From: Pseudomonadota bacterium
Lineage (GTDB): Bacteria > Pseudomonadota > Gammaproteobacteria > Acidiferrobacterales > Acidiferrobacteraceae
Reading direction: 5' to 3'
DNA length: 48,022 nucleotides
Assembly (NCBI GenBank): GCA_021777335.1
Contig: JAJYDT010000013.1
Span: forward strand, 1-48,022
Shown here: in pieces, positions 17,926 to 26,114 of the stretch
How the letters are laid out: each line of letters opens with the position of its first letter
How positions within the stretch are numbered: position 1 is the first letter of the stretch
Translations under genes and position numbers: made by a program
Notes under the pieces: generated by a model
Databases searched by the model: none
What the model was told of the DNA's origin: nothing
Seen by the model: only the letters and a program-made list of their open reading frames with translations

Positions 17926-18981
17926 TCAGGACTTCGTCTGAAGGTGCGCGGCGATCCGTTCCAGGTCTGGTGCGTGGATCACGCCACGCTCGGTCACAAG
18001 GACGTCGACGAGCGCAGCCGGCGTGACATCGAACGCAGGATTAAAGGCTGCGGAGGCCGCCGAATGGCGCTGGCCGCGGAACGCAAGCACCTCCTCCACC
18101 GGCCGGTGCTCGATGGCGATAGCATCCCCATTCGGGGTCTTCGGATCAAAAGTGCTGGTAGGCGCCGCTACCATGAACCTTACCCCATGGTGACGCGCAA
18201 GCAGCGCAAGGGCGTATGTGCCGATCTTGTTGGCGACATCGCCATTGGCCGCAACCCGGTCGGCACCGACGATCACCCAGTCGACGCGCCGGCTCTTCAT
18301 GAGATGGGCGGCTGCGCTGTCAGCCATCAGCATGACCGGGATCCCCTCCTGCTCCAGTTCCCAGCTCGTGAGCCGTGCGCCCTGCAGCCAGGGTCGGGTC
18401 TCACCCGCGTATACCCGCTCGATCCCCCCGGAACCCGCTGCGGCACGGATCACCCCGAGAGCGGTACCGAAACCCCCGGTCGCGAGCGCGCCCGCATTGC
18501 AGTGCGTGATGACGTGCGCGCGTGGCGGCAGCAGCTCGGCGCCAAAGGCGCCGAGCCGGCGGTTGCCGGCGATGTCTTCAGCATGGATCATCCGCGCGAG
18601 CGCGAGCAGCGCATCGGGCTCCGTCGCCCGGGGCAATGCCTCGCTCATGCGATCAACCGCCCAGCGGAGGTTGACGGCCGTCGGCCGGGCAGCGGCAAGG
18701 CGCTCGAGGTCGGGCGCGAGCAGCGCCTTCCAGCGGTCGGGGGATTGGGATGCGTGCGCTCGTGCGCCGAGCACCACGCCGTAGGCCGCAGCAATGCCGA
18801 TCGCAGGCGCCCCGCGCACGACCATGTCGCGAATCGCGGCGGCCACAGCTTCGAGGGTCGTGATCTCGAGATATTCGAGTCGCTCCGGCAGCAGGCGCTG
18901 ATCAATCAGCCGCAACCTGCCCCCGGTCCATTCGAGCGCACGGATGCGGTCGTAGGGAATCGTATCGGAGGGCGCATTCAC
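17926..18981 (-). CDS. mtnA: S-methyl-5-thioribose-1-phosphate isomerase
   Basis: This 351-residue enzyme of methionine salvage isomerises methylthioribose-1-phosphate to the ribulose form. It has VRGAPAIGIAAAYG near residue 54, the catalytic Cys in HCNAGALATGGFGTALG and the catalytic Asp in GADRVAANGDVANKIGTY. These separate it from the related eIF2B subunits. It starts 26 bp after dlh and ends 124 bp before gyrA. mtaD, on the other strand at 23409, belongs to the same metabolism. Confidence 0.95.
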   Translation of the reverse strand: MNAPSDTIPYDRIRALEWTGGRLRLIDQRLLPERLEYLEITTLEAVAAAIRDMVVRGAPAIGIAAAYGVVLGARAHASQSPDRWKALLAPDLERLAAARPTAVNLRWAVDRMSEALPRATEPDALLALARMIHAEDIAGNRRLGAFGAELLPPRAHVITHCNAGALATGGFGTALGVIRAAAGSGGIERVYAGETRPWLQGARLTSWELEQEGIPVMLMADSAAAHLMKSRRVDWVIVGADRVAANGDVANKIGTYALALLARHHGVRFMVAAPTSTFDPKTPNGDAIAIEHRPVEEVLAFRGQRHSAASAAFNPAFDVTPAALVDVLVTERGVIHAPDLERIAAHLQTKS

Positions 18982-19007
18982 GCGCCTACTTTATCACAGC
19001 CGCGCCT

Positions 19008-19730
19008 TTACCGGGCGTGCAGAACCTCTTCCAAGAATACGTTCGCGGAGCGCCAGGCTGCCTCCGCCACATCCGCCCGATAGCCTGGGCGATGCGCGTT
19101 CAGAAATCCGTGGCCGACGCCAGGGAATACAGACAAGGTGTAACGGTGGCGCGCAGCCGAAAGCGCCGACACGATACGCGCGTGCTCATCGGGCGCGATG
19201 GACATATCCTCGGCGCCATAAAGTAGCAGCAGCGGCGCACGCATGGCTCCGATCCGGTCCAGGAGCGGCACCCGTCCGAGATGATCCTCGACAGGCGCGA
19301 TGCCGCCACCATAGAAGCATATCGCTCCCTGCAACTGCGCGGCGTGCATACTGTTTGCGAGAAACGCGAGCCGGCCACCCATGCACACGCCAAAGACTGC
19401 CAGTCGGGACTCATCGACGCGGGGATGCGCCTTAAGTGCCGCCAGCGCGCTCGCGGTATCCGCCATGGCTTCATCATCCCGGAGTCTGCGCAGCCGCGCG
19501 ATCGCCTGTTCCCTTTGCTCCCGCGTGAATCGTTCGCCGTGGTAAAGATCGGGTGCAAGGGCAAAATAGCCTAGATCCGCAAGTCGCTGGCACAGCTCCT
19601 CTACGCTCTGGTCGATCCCGAATACTTCCATGAAAACAATCACTGCCGGGAGTGTTCCCGTCCCCTCGGGCGCAGCCCAGAAACCGCGCACGTCATCCCC
19701 GAGATCCAGCCATCCTGATCGCTGTGCCAT
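19008..19730 (-). CDS. Dienelactone hydrolase family protein
   Basis: This 240-residue alpha/beta-hydrolase has the dienelactone hydrolase triad. Its Cys nucleophile is in FGVCMGGRLAF, its Asp in YGAEDMSIAPD and its His in GVGHGFLN. VIVFMEVFGIDQSVEELCQRLA and ALAPDLYHGER are typical of the family. The natural substrate is not known; many such genes are not in aromatic-degradation pathways. The start at 19730 is preceded by GAGG at a 5-nt distance; an in-frame extension to 19811 has no such support. It is likely cotranscribed with mtnA. Confidence 0.88.
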   Translation of the reverse strand: MAQRSGWLDLGDDVRGFWAAPEGTGTLPAVIVFMEVFGIDQSVEELCQRLADLGYFALAPDLYHGERFTREQREQAIARLRRLRDDEAMADTASALAALKAHPRVDESRLAVFGVCMGGRLAFLANSMHAAQLQGAICFYGGGIAPVEDHLGRVPLLDRIGAMRAPLLLLYGAEDMSIAPDEHARIVSALSAARHRYTLSVFPGVGHGFLNAHRPGYRADVAEAAWRSANVFLEEVLHAR

Positions 19731-19910
19731 ACCTGCCTCATCGGTGCCGCGTCTCGCAGATGCCCGTCCGGCGACTTTGTTGGCCTGTGTCGGCAATCCG
19801 CATCCACCCACTGCCGCTACCGACAGTCAAGGGACATAGGATTGTATCTCGACAGCGGACCTCTGCAACCACACGATCCGGCCCGGCGTGGGGCAAAAAG
19901 TGCAACAGCG

Positions 19911-19966
19911 TGCACAAGACGCCGTTATCGGCTATATAATTCGTAGGCTAATTAATAGTAAACTAT
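19911..19966 (+). promoter_or_regulatory. marR-emrAB promoter with operator-like inverted repeat
   Basis: TGCACA (19911-19916), 18 bp, then a perfect TATAAT (19935-19940) lie 32 nt upstream of the marR start at 19973. Downstream, ATAGT-AA-ACTAT (19955-19966) is a perfect 5-2-5 inverted repeat in the expected start-of-transcript region. MarR-family repressors commonly bind such AT-rich repeats over their own promoter; binding here is inferred. Confidence 0.55.
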
Positions 19967-19972
19967 CTAAAT

Positions 19973-20431
19973 ATGATCTCAATTGCCGAAGAATTTGCGC
20001 GGCTGCTGCACGAAACCGCGCGCTCGTGGCGCCATGAGTTCGACCACCGCCTGCGACCGCTTGGCCTGAGTCAGGCCAAAGGCCTGGCCTTGATTCATCT
20101 CGCGCGCGCTGGCGTGCTGACCCAGAAAGACCTTGCCACGCGACTTGGTATTGAGGGCCCGACACTCGTCGGGCTCCTGGATCGCCTGAGCGCTGACGGG
20201 TGGATCGAGCGGCACGAAGCGGCGCATGATCGGCGCAGCAAAACGGTGAGCCTCACCGAAGGCGCGCAACCGGTGCTGAAGGAGATCAATCGCATTGCCG
20301 CTGAGTTGCGTACCGAGCTTCTCCATGACATCCGCGCAGATGCGCTCAGGTCCTGCAACGACATCCTCAGGCAGGTGCAGCAGCGCGCCACGGCTTTGAC
20401 CCATCCCGGAGAGGATGGAAATGACACTTAA
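19973..20431 (+). CDS. MarR-family transcriptional regulator
   Basis: This 152-residue regulator has the winged helix of the MarR/SlyA family. LTQKDLATRLGIEGPTLVGLLDRL is the helix-turn-helix and DGWIERHEAAHDRRSKTVSLTE the wing with its conserved D-x-R motif. Such proteins repress until a small, often phenolic, ligand binds. It leads the emrA-usp-emrB genes, overlapping emrA by 11 nt, so it most likely controls this efflux operon. The ribosome site is weak (the leader is AT-rich), which would keep repressor levels low. Confidence 0.92.
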   Translation: MISIAEEFARLLHETARSWRHEFDHRLRPLGLSQAKGLALIHLARAGVLTQKDLATRLGIEGPTLVGLLDRLSADGWIERHEAAHDRRSKTVSLTEGAQPVLKEINRIAAELRTELLHDIRADALRSCNDILRQVQQRATALTHPGEDGNDT

Positions 20432-21416
20432 AGGGTCAGCACGCCGCAACCTGCTGCTGGCAGCCATTGGACTGCTCGCGGCGCTTGCCGGGCTCGCCTA
20501 CTGGCGTTATGACCGCCGCTTTGTCAGTACTGACGACGCCTACATCGGTGCGCATGTCATTCGCATTGCCGCCCAGATACCCGGCGCGATACGCACAGTC
20601 GATGTGCGCGACAGCCAGGAGGTGCGGGCCGGCCAACTGCTCTTCACGATCGAGTCCCGTCCGTATGTGCTCAAGGTGCGCGAGGCACAGGCACTGCTTG
20701 CACAGGCGCGAGGGGCGTTGCGATCAGCACAGGCTCGACTCCAGGCAGCGCGGGCCGGGGCCTTGCAGTCGTCGATCGAGCTCGGGAACGCGGAGCACAT
20801 GTTCCAGCGCACCGCGACCCTTGCGGCGCGGCATTACGTATCGCAGCAGGCGCTCGACAACGCCCGGGCACAGCTTGCCCGGATCAGGGCCGGCGCTGCG
20901 CTGAGCGAGGCGCGGTTGCGCGAATCCGAGATCACGCTGCGCAAGAAGGAGGGGGTCCCGGCGCGGATCCGCGCCGCGAAGGCGGAGCTTGCCGCCGCCG
21001 AGCTGGATCTTTCCTATACCCGGGTAAGCGCACCTTCGACCGGCATCATCTCGAATCTGAATCTGCGTCCAGGCAGCATCGTCACCCCCTTAGTGCCGCT
21101 CTTCGCACTCGTGGAGCAGGGAGACTACTGGGTTAACGCCAACTTCAAAGAGACCGATATCGAACACATCCGGGACGGCGATCCCGCAAAAATCGATGTT
21201 GACATGTATCCGGGGCACACGTTTCGCGGGCGTGTTGAAAGCATCAGCGGGGCAGCGGGAACCGCGTTTTCACTGCTCCCCCCTGAAAACGCGACCGGGA
21301 ACTGGGTCAAGGTGACACAGCGCGTACCGGTGCGGATCCATGTACTGAACCCCGATCCGCGCTACCCTTTGCGGGTCGGCACCAGCGCGTCAGTGACGGT
21401 GCGGGTGCTCCGCTGA
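20421..21416 (+). CDS. emrA: EmrA/HlyD-type membrane-fusion subunit of multidrug efflux
   Basis: This 331-residue periplasmic adaptor has one N-terminal membrane anchor (residues ~10-28), then VSTDDAYIGAHV, the usual EmrA start of the lipoyl half-motif. A long Ala/Arg-rich coiled hairpin spans ~70-180, and LDLSYTRVSAPSTGIISNLNLRPG is the second half-motif. ATG 20421 is chosen over 20415 because GGAGAGG lies 6 nt before it. It should link the EmrB pump to an outer-membrane TolC-like channel, which is not in the window. Confidence 0.92.
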   Translation: MTLKGSARRNLLLAAIGLLAALAGLAYWRYDRRFVSTDDAYIGAHVIRIAAQIPGAIRTVDVRDSQEVRAGQLLFTIESRPYVLKVREAQALLAQARGALRSAQARLQAARAGALQSSIELGNAEHMFQRTATLAARHYVSQQALDNARAQLARIRAGAALSEARLRESEITLRKKEGVPARIRAAKAELAAAELDLSYTRVSAPSTGIISNLNLRPGSIVTPLVPLFALVEQGDYWVNANFKETDIEHIRDGDPAKIDVDMYPGHTFRGRVESISGAAGTAFSLLPPENATGNWVKVTQRVPVRIHVLNPDPRYPLRVGTSASVTVRVLR

Positions 21417-21435
21417 CCCATTGGCCGGAGGATTT

Positions 21436-21864
21436 ATGTATCGCTGCATCCTGCTCTGTTACAACGGGACCCTTGAGGGCCGGCGCGTCCTCAAGGAGGG
21501 TGCGGAACTCGCACGGCGTTTCGACGCCGAAGCGCACCTGCTTGCGATCAGCCGCATCGACACTGGTGCGCTTGCAGCCGATGCGCCGCTGCCAAACCTC
21601 AAGGACGCCATCGCCCGGATACTGGATGAAGGTGTGGTGCGCCTCAGGGGCATGGGGCTCGCGGCCACCGGGCATCTCGCCTTCGGCGAGCCAGTGACGG
21701 AGATCGATATCTGCGCCCGCCGGATCCGGGCGGATCTCATCGTCGTCGGCCACCGCCAGCGTGGGGCACTCGCGCGCTGGTGGAGCACCTCCACCGACGC
21801 GTCGCTCCTCGATCGGGCGCCGTGCAGCATCCTGGTTGCCATGAATGCGGTCCCCGATGGCTGA
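21436..21864 (+). CDS. Universal stress protein (UspA family)
   Basis: This 142-residue protein opens MYRCILLCYNGTLEGRRVLKEGAELARR and ends RIRADLIVVGHRQRGALARW...LLDRAPCSILVAM, the UspA fold with a G-x2-G nucleotide-loop region (GHRQRG). The usual Ser/Thr after the second glycine stretch is displaced by RWWSTST, so ATP binding is uncertain. GGAGG is 4 nt before the ATG. It sits between emrA and emrB, an odd place: the two pump genes are normally adjacent. A link between stress sensing and export is possible but unproven. Confidence 0.88.
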   Translation: MYRCILLCYNGTLEGRRVLKEGAELARRFDAEAHLLAISRIDTGALAADAPLPNLKDAIARILDEGVVRLRGMGLAATGHLAFGEPVTEIDICARRIRADLIVVGHRQRGALARWWSTSTDASLLDRAPCSILVAMNAVPDG

Positions 21865-23374
21865 TTCCCGCCGTCTGCTGATCAGCATCGCCGTCATGTC
21901 AGCAACCGTGATGCAGGTGCTCGACACCACCATCGTGAATGTCGCACTCCCGCACATGGAAGGCCAGCTCGGCGCAACACCGGAACAGATCAGCTGGGTG
22001 CTGACCAGTTATCTCGTCGCATCCGCCATCTTCATGCCGCTCACCGGCTACTTCTCGGATCGGCTCGGCCGGCGCCGATACCTGCTCATCAGCATTACAG
22101 GTTTCGTGATCTCCTCGATGCTCTGCGGGGTCTCCTTAAACCTTGGGGAGATCGTACTTGCACGCCTCATGCAGGGAATATTTGGGGCAGCACTGGTGCC
22201 GCTCTCGCAGGCGATCATGGTCGACACCTACCCCCTGAACGAACGCGGCAAGGCTATGGCAATCTGGGGCCTTGGGGTAATGGTCGGGCCGATCCTGGGA
22301 CCAACACTCGGGGGTTACCTTACCCAAGTGCTGAGCTGGCGTTACACGTTTTTCATCAACCTCCCGGTCGGTATCCTGTCACTCGCGCTCGCGTTCCGGG
22401 TCGTGCCGGACACGCCGCGGCGCGCCCGGGACATGGACTGGACCGGCTTCGTGTTCCTGTCGCTTTTTATCGGCGGGCTCCAGTTCCTGCTCGACCGTGG
22501 CAACCAGGACGGCTGGCTGTCATCAAGCACCATCCGGATCGCCACCGCCACATCGGCATTAGGCCTCATGAGCTTTGTGTTTCACGCGCTCACCAGCAAG
22601 CATCGGCCGCTGTTCCGGCTTGGGCTCTTTCGCGACCGAAACTTCACCATTGCCAGCATTGTGCTCGCCATCTTCGGCCTCGGGATGTACGGATCGATGG
22701 TATTGCAGCCGATGATGCTCGAGAGCCTGCTGCATTACCCCACGCTCACGACCGGGCTTGCCATGGCGCCGCGCGGCATCGTGAGCGCTGTCAGCATGCT
22801 GGTCGTCGGCCGCCTGATCACCAAATTCTCCCCGCGGCTTCTGATCAGCGCAGGCATCGTATTCAGCACCCTCGGCAGCCTCGCCATGACCCATTACGAC
22901 CTGCATATCGGAATCTTTACCGTCATCTGGCCGATACTGATCCAGGGACTCGGGCTCGGCATGATCTACGTGCCACTGTCGACCATCGCCTTCTCAACCT
23001 TGCCAAGCGCGGATTCGACGGAAGCAGCCGGCCTGTTCAGCCTGATGCGCACCATCGGTTCGTCGATCGGAATCTCGATTGTCACGACCGCGTTCACGCA
23101 GGAGACCCAGGTCGCCTGGAACCAGATGGGCGGCCATATCAACCCGTTCAATCCGGCGCTTCAGAGCTACCTCGCGCCGCTCGGCCTGACGCCGGACTCA
23201 ACCGGTGGGGCTTTGGTGCTCGCGCATGAACTCGCCCGCCAGGCGGTGATGCGCGCTTTTATTGACAGCTTTATGCTGGTCGCGGTGAGCTTCGTGTTCA
23301 TGCTCCCGCTGACCCTCCTGCTTAAGGGAGGCCCGCTCAAGGGCGGGGCTGAGGCAGCCGTGGCCGGCGAATGA
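21857..23374 (+). CDS. emrB: EmrB/QacA-type 14-segment drug:proton antiporter
   Basis: This ~505-residue MFS transporter of the DHA2 group has 14 predicted membrane segments. VLDTTIVNVALPHM is motif D1, GYFSDRLGRRRYL is motif A, and the GLGVMVGPILGPTLGG stretch is motif C, the antiporter signature. It pumps hydrophobic compounds with EmrA. The start may be 21845 or 21857; both overlap usp, and neither has a clear ribosome site, so translation is probably coupled to usp. Confidence 0.93.
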   Translation: MADSRRLLISIAVMSATVMQVLDTTIVNVALPHMEGQLGATPEQISWVLTSYLVASAIFMPLTGYFSDRLGRRRYLLISITGFVISSMLCGVSLNLGEIVLARLMQGIFGAALVPLSQAIMVDTYPLNERGKAMAIWGLGVMVGPILGPTLGGYLTQVLSWRYTFFINLPVGILSLALAFRVVPDTPRRARDMDWTGFVFLSLFIGGLQFLLDRGNQDGWLSSSTIRIATATSALGLMSFVFHALTSKHRPLFRLGLFRDRNFTIASIVLAIFGLGMYGSMVLQPMMLESLLHYPTLTTGLAMAPRGIVSAVSMLVVGRLITKFSPRLLISAGIVFSTLGSLAMTHYDLHIGIFTVIWPILIQGLGLGMIYVPLSTIAFSTLPSADSTEAAGLFSLMRTIGSSIGISIVTTAFTQETQVAWNQMGGHINPFNPALQSYLAPLGLTPDSTGGALVLAHELARQAVMRAFIDSFMLVAVSFVFMLPLTLLLKGGPLKGGAEAAVAGE

Positions 23375-23408
23375 CGCCGCCCGGCGGTTGCATTACCATA
23401 GAGGCCAC

Positions 23409-24758
23409 ATGCAGACGATCGACAGTGTCATCGACGCCCGGTGGGTGATCCCGGTGGAACCGGCGCGGCGGGTGCTGGACCACCACGCGGTCGCGGTGCA
23501 CGAGGGACGCATCATCGACATCCTGCCGAGCAGCGAAGTCGCCAAACGGTACGATCCGCACGAGCGCGTACCGCTTGCCACCCACGCCCTGATCCCCGGC
23601 CTTGTCAACACTCATACCCATGCTGCGATGAGCCTGTTCCGCGGCCTTGCCGACGATCTTCCCTTGATGAGCTGGCTGCGGGACCACATCTGGCCAGCCG
23701 AGGCCCGCTGGGCGAACCGCGAGTTCTGCCGGGACGGTGCGCTCCTCGGCGCGATCGAGATGCTGAAAGGTGGCGTCACCTGTTTCAACGACATGTACTT
23801 TTTCCCGGACGCGACGGCGCAGGCGGCGCGGGAGGCACGCATGCGCGCCTGCATCGGGCTCATTGTGATTGATTTCCCTACGGCGTGGGCGAAAACCGCC
23901 GACGAGTACTTCGCGAAAGGGCTCGATCTGAGGGACGACCTGCGCACGAGCGCACTCTTAAGCACCGCGCTTGCGCCGCACGCACCCTACACCGTATCCG
24001 ACGAGGCGCTCACGCGGATACGCGTGCTCGCTGATCAGCTGGACCTGCCGGTTCACATGCACGTGCACGAAACCGCGGGCGAGGTCACGGACGGCGAGGC
24101 CGCCTACGGCGTCAGGCCGATCGCGCGCCTGCAGGCACTCGGTCTCATCTCGCACCGGCTGATCGCGGTGCATATGACACAGCTCGCGGAAGAAGAGATT
24201 GCGCTGCTGGCGCAGCAAGGGACCCATGTCGTTCATTGCCCGGAATCCAATCTCAAGACTGCGAGCGGGTTCTGTCCGGTGGCAAAACTTGATGCCATGG
24301 GGGTAAACGTCGCCATTGGCACCGATGGCGCGGCCAGCAACAATGATCTCGATCTCATGGGCGAAATGCGCACCGCCGCGCTGCTCGCGAAGGGCGTCGC
24401 AGGCGACCCTACGGTCGTCGCGGCGCACCGGGCACTTGCGATGGCAACGATCAACGGCGCACGCGCCCTGGGGCTGGAGGAGCAGATCGGATCGCTCGTG
24501 CCCGGAAAGGCCGCAGACCTCGTCGCCATTGATCTGTCGCACGTCTCGACGCAGCCGATATACGATGCCCTGTCACAGATCGTCTACTCCGCGTCACGTC
24601 ACCAGGTCACCGATGTCTGGGTAGCCGGTCAACCTCTGGTGCGTGCCCGCCGCCTTGTGCACCTTGATGAGCACGCGATACTCGACCGGGCGCACGAGTG
24701 GCAGACGCGGATCGCGGAAGCGATGGCCGGCACGGCACGGGAGGGGATTGCCGGATGA
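23409..24758 (+). CDS. mtaD: 5-methylthioadenosine / S-adenosylhomocysteine deaminase (TRZ/ATZ family)
   Basis: This 449-residue amidohydrolase has metal ligands in GLVNTHTHAAMS, HMHVHETAGE and VHMTQL and the catalytic Asp in IGTDGAASNNDLDL. The conserved PESNLK and LAPHAPYTVSDE stretches fit the MtaD/TRZ-ATZ group. It probably deaminates methylthioadenosine or S-adenosylhomocysteine, fitting mtnA nearby and the SAM-using ubiG that overlaps it by 4 nt. GAGG lies 5 nt before ATG 23409, which decides the start. An activity on other aminohydrolase substrates cannot be excluded. Confidence 0.88.
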   Translation: MQTIDSVIDARWVIPVEPARRVLDHHAVAVHEGRIIDILPSSEVAKRYDPHERVPLATHALIPGLVNTHTHAAMSLFRGLADDLPLMSWLRDHIWPAEARWANREFCRDGALLGAIEMLKGGVTCFNDMYFFPDATAQAAREARMRACIGLIVIDFPTAWAKTADEYFAKGLDLRDDLRTSALLSTALAPHAPYTVSDEALTRIRVLADQLDLPVHMHVHETAGEVTDGEAAYGVRPIARLQALGLISHRLIAVHMTQLAEEEIALLAQQGTHVVHCPESNLKTASGFCPVAKLDAMGVNVAIGTDGAASNNDLDLMGEMRTAALLAKGVAGDPTVVAAHRALAMATINGARALGLEEQIGSLVPGKAADLVAIDLSHVSTQPIYDALSQIVYSASRHQVTDVWVAGQPLVRARRLVHLDEHAILDRAHEWQTRIAEAMAGTAREGIAG

Positions 24759-25456
24759 GCAACGTGGATCCGAACGAGATTGCCCGGTTCGAGGAACTTG
24801 CCGAACGCTGGTGGGATGCCGATGGCGAGCTCAAATCCCTGCACGACATCAATCCGCTGCGCCTGGACTTCATTGAGCGCGAAGCCGGCCTCTCGGGGCG
24901 GAATATCCTCGACGTTGGCTGCGGGGGCGGCCTGCTGTCCGAAGGAATGGCGGCGCGCGGGGCCCGTGTCACCGGGATCGACATGGCCGCAAATGCACTT
25001 GCTGTCGCCAGGCTGCACCTCAAGGAGAGCGGCCATGACGTATCGTATGTACAGTCCCCGGCCGAGGAGTTTGCGAGACAGCATCCGGCAGCATTCGATC
25101 TCGTGACCTGCCTCGAGATGCTGGAACATGTGCCGGACCCGGTGAGCGTCATCCGCGCGTGCGCGACACTCGTAAAACCGGGTGGCGACGTGTTCTTCTC
25201 GACCCTCAACCGGACTCCCAGGTCGTGGCTCTACGCAATTGTCGGCGCCGAGTACATGCTCGGCCTGCTCCCACGCGGCACGCACGACTACCTGCGCTTT
25301 ATCCGCCCTTCCGAGCTTGCCACCGCGGCGCGCGCAGCGGGTCTTGAGATCATCTCCGCGACTGGTATCCACTACGGACCGCTCACACGCCGGTACCGCC
25401 TCGGTCCCGGCCTCGATGTGAACTACCTCTGTCATGCCCGCCGCGTGGAGCCGTAA
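24755..25456 (+). CDS. ubiG: Ubiquinone biosynthesis O-methyltransferase
   Basis: This 233-residue SAM methyltransferase performs both O-methylations in ubiquinone synthesis. It has EIARFEELAERWWDADGELKSLHDINPLRLDFI, typical of UbiG, then the SAM loop LDVGCGGGLLSE (~48-59) and VTCLEMLEHVPDP. HDYLRFIRPSEL and VNYLCHARR match the C-terminus. Its ATG overlaps the mtaD stop (ATGA), and its last 23 nt overlap the phosphatase gene. MtaD could dispose of the S-adenosylhomocysteine it releases. Confidence 0.96.
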   Translation: MSNVDPNEIARFEELAERWWDADGELKSLHDINPLRLDFIEREAGLSGRNILDVGCGGGLLSEGMAARGARVTGIDMAANALAVARLHLKESGHDVSYVQSPAEEFARQHPAAFDLVTCLEMLEHVPDPVSVIRACATLVKPGGDVFFSTLNRTPRSWLYAIVGAEYMLGLLPRGTHDYLRFIRPSELATAARAAGLEIISATGIHYGPLTRRYRLGPGLDVNYLCHARRVEP

Positions 25457-26114
25457 GGTCCGCGCGGTCCTGTTCGATCTGGATGGGACACTCGCGGACA
25501 CGGCGCCGGACCTTGCGTTTGCGCTCGACACCCTGCTCATCGAGGAAGGCCGGCGGCCACTGCCTTATCCAGACGTGCGTGCGCAGGCCTCTCACGGCAC
25601 CCGCGCCCTGCTTGCACTCGGCTTTGGCATCACCCCGAAGCATGCGGACTATGCGCGCCTGCATGCGCGTTTCCTCGAGATCTACAGCGCGCACCCGTTT
25701 GGGCGTACCACACTTTTTCCCGGGATGGACCAAGTCCTGGCGGGGCTCGCGCAGCGGGCAATCCCCTGGGGCATCGTCACTAACAAACCGTCCCAGCTGA
25801 CGCAGCTCGTGGTGGCGGCGCTCGGGCTCGCACCGCACGCCCGCTGTATCGTGAGCGGTGACACAACCCCTTATCAGAAGCCACATCCTGAACCCATGCT
25901 GTATGCCTGCGTGCAGATCGGCTGTGCAGCGCCGACCTGCCTGTTCATCGGCGACTCCCAGCGCGACATTGAAGCCGGCCGGCGTGCCGCCATGCATACC
26001 CTGGCGGCACGCTTTGGCTATCTGCGCGCCGAGGATGATCCCTGTTCATGGGGCGCGGACGGCGTGATCGACACGCCCATCGAGGTGCTCGACTGGCTGG
26101 GTGAGGCCGGGTGA
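25434..26114 (+). CDS. gph: HAD phosphatase, phosphoglycolate phosphatase or MupP
   Basis: This 226-residue HAD hydrolase has motif I VLFDLDGTLADTAPDL, motif II VTNKP, a Lys in YQKPHPEPML and motif IV FIGDSQRDIEAGRRA. By sequence alone it fits Gph. In Pseudomonas the gene just after ubiG is mupP, which encodes a MurNAc-6-phosphate phosphatase of cell-wall recycling, so position suggests that role as an alternative. The two cannot be separated here. It overlaps ubiG by 23 nt and rmuC by 4 nt. Confidence 0.88.
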   Translation: MPAAWSRKVRAVLFDLDGTLADTAPDLAFALDTLLIEEGRRPLPYPDVRAQASHGTRALLALGFGITPKHADYARLHARFLEIYSAHPFGRTTLFPGMDQVLAGLAQRAIPWGIVTNKPSQLTQLVVAALGLAPHARCIVSGDTTPYQKPHPEPMLYACVQIGCAAPTCLFIGDSQRDIEAGRRAAMHTLAARFGYLRAEDDPCSWGADGVIDTPIEVLDWLGEAG

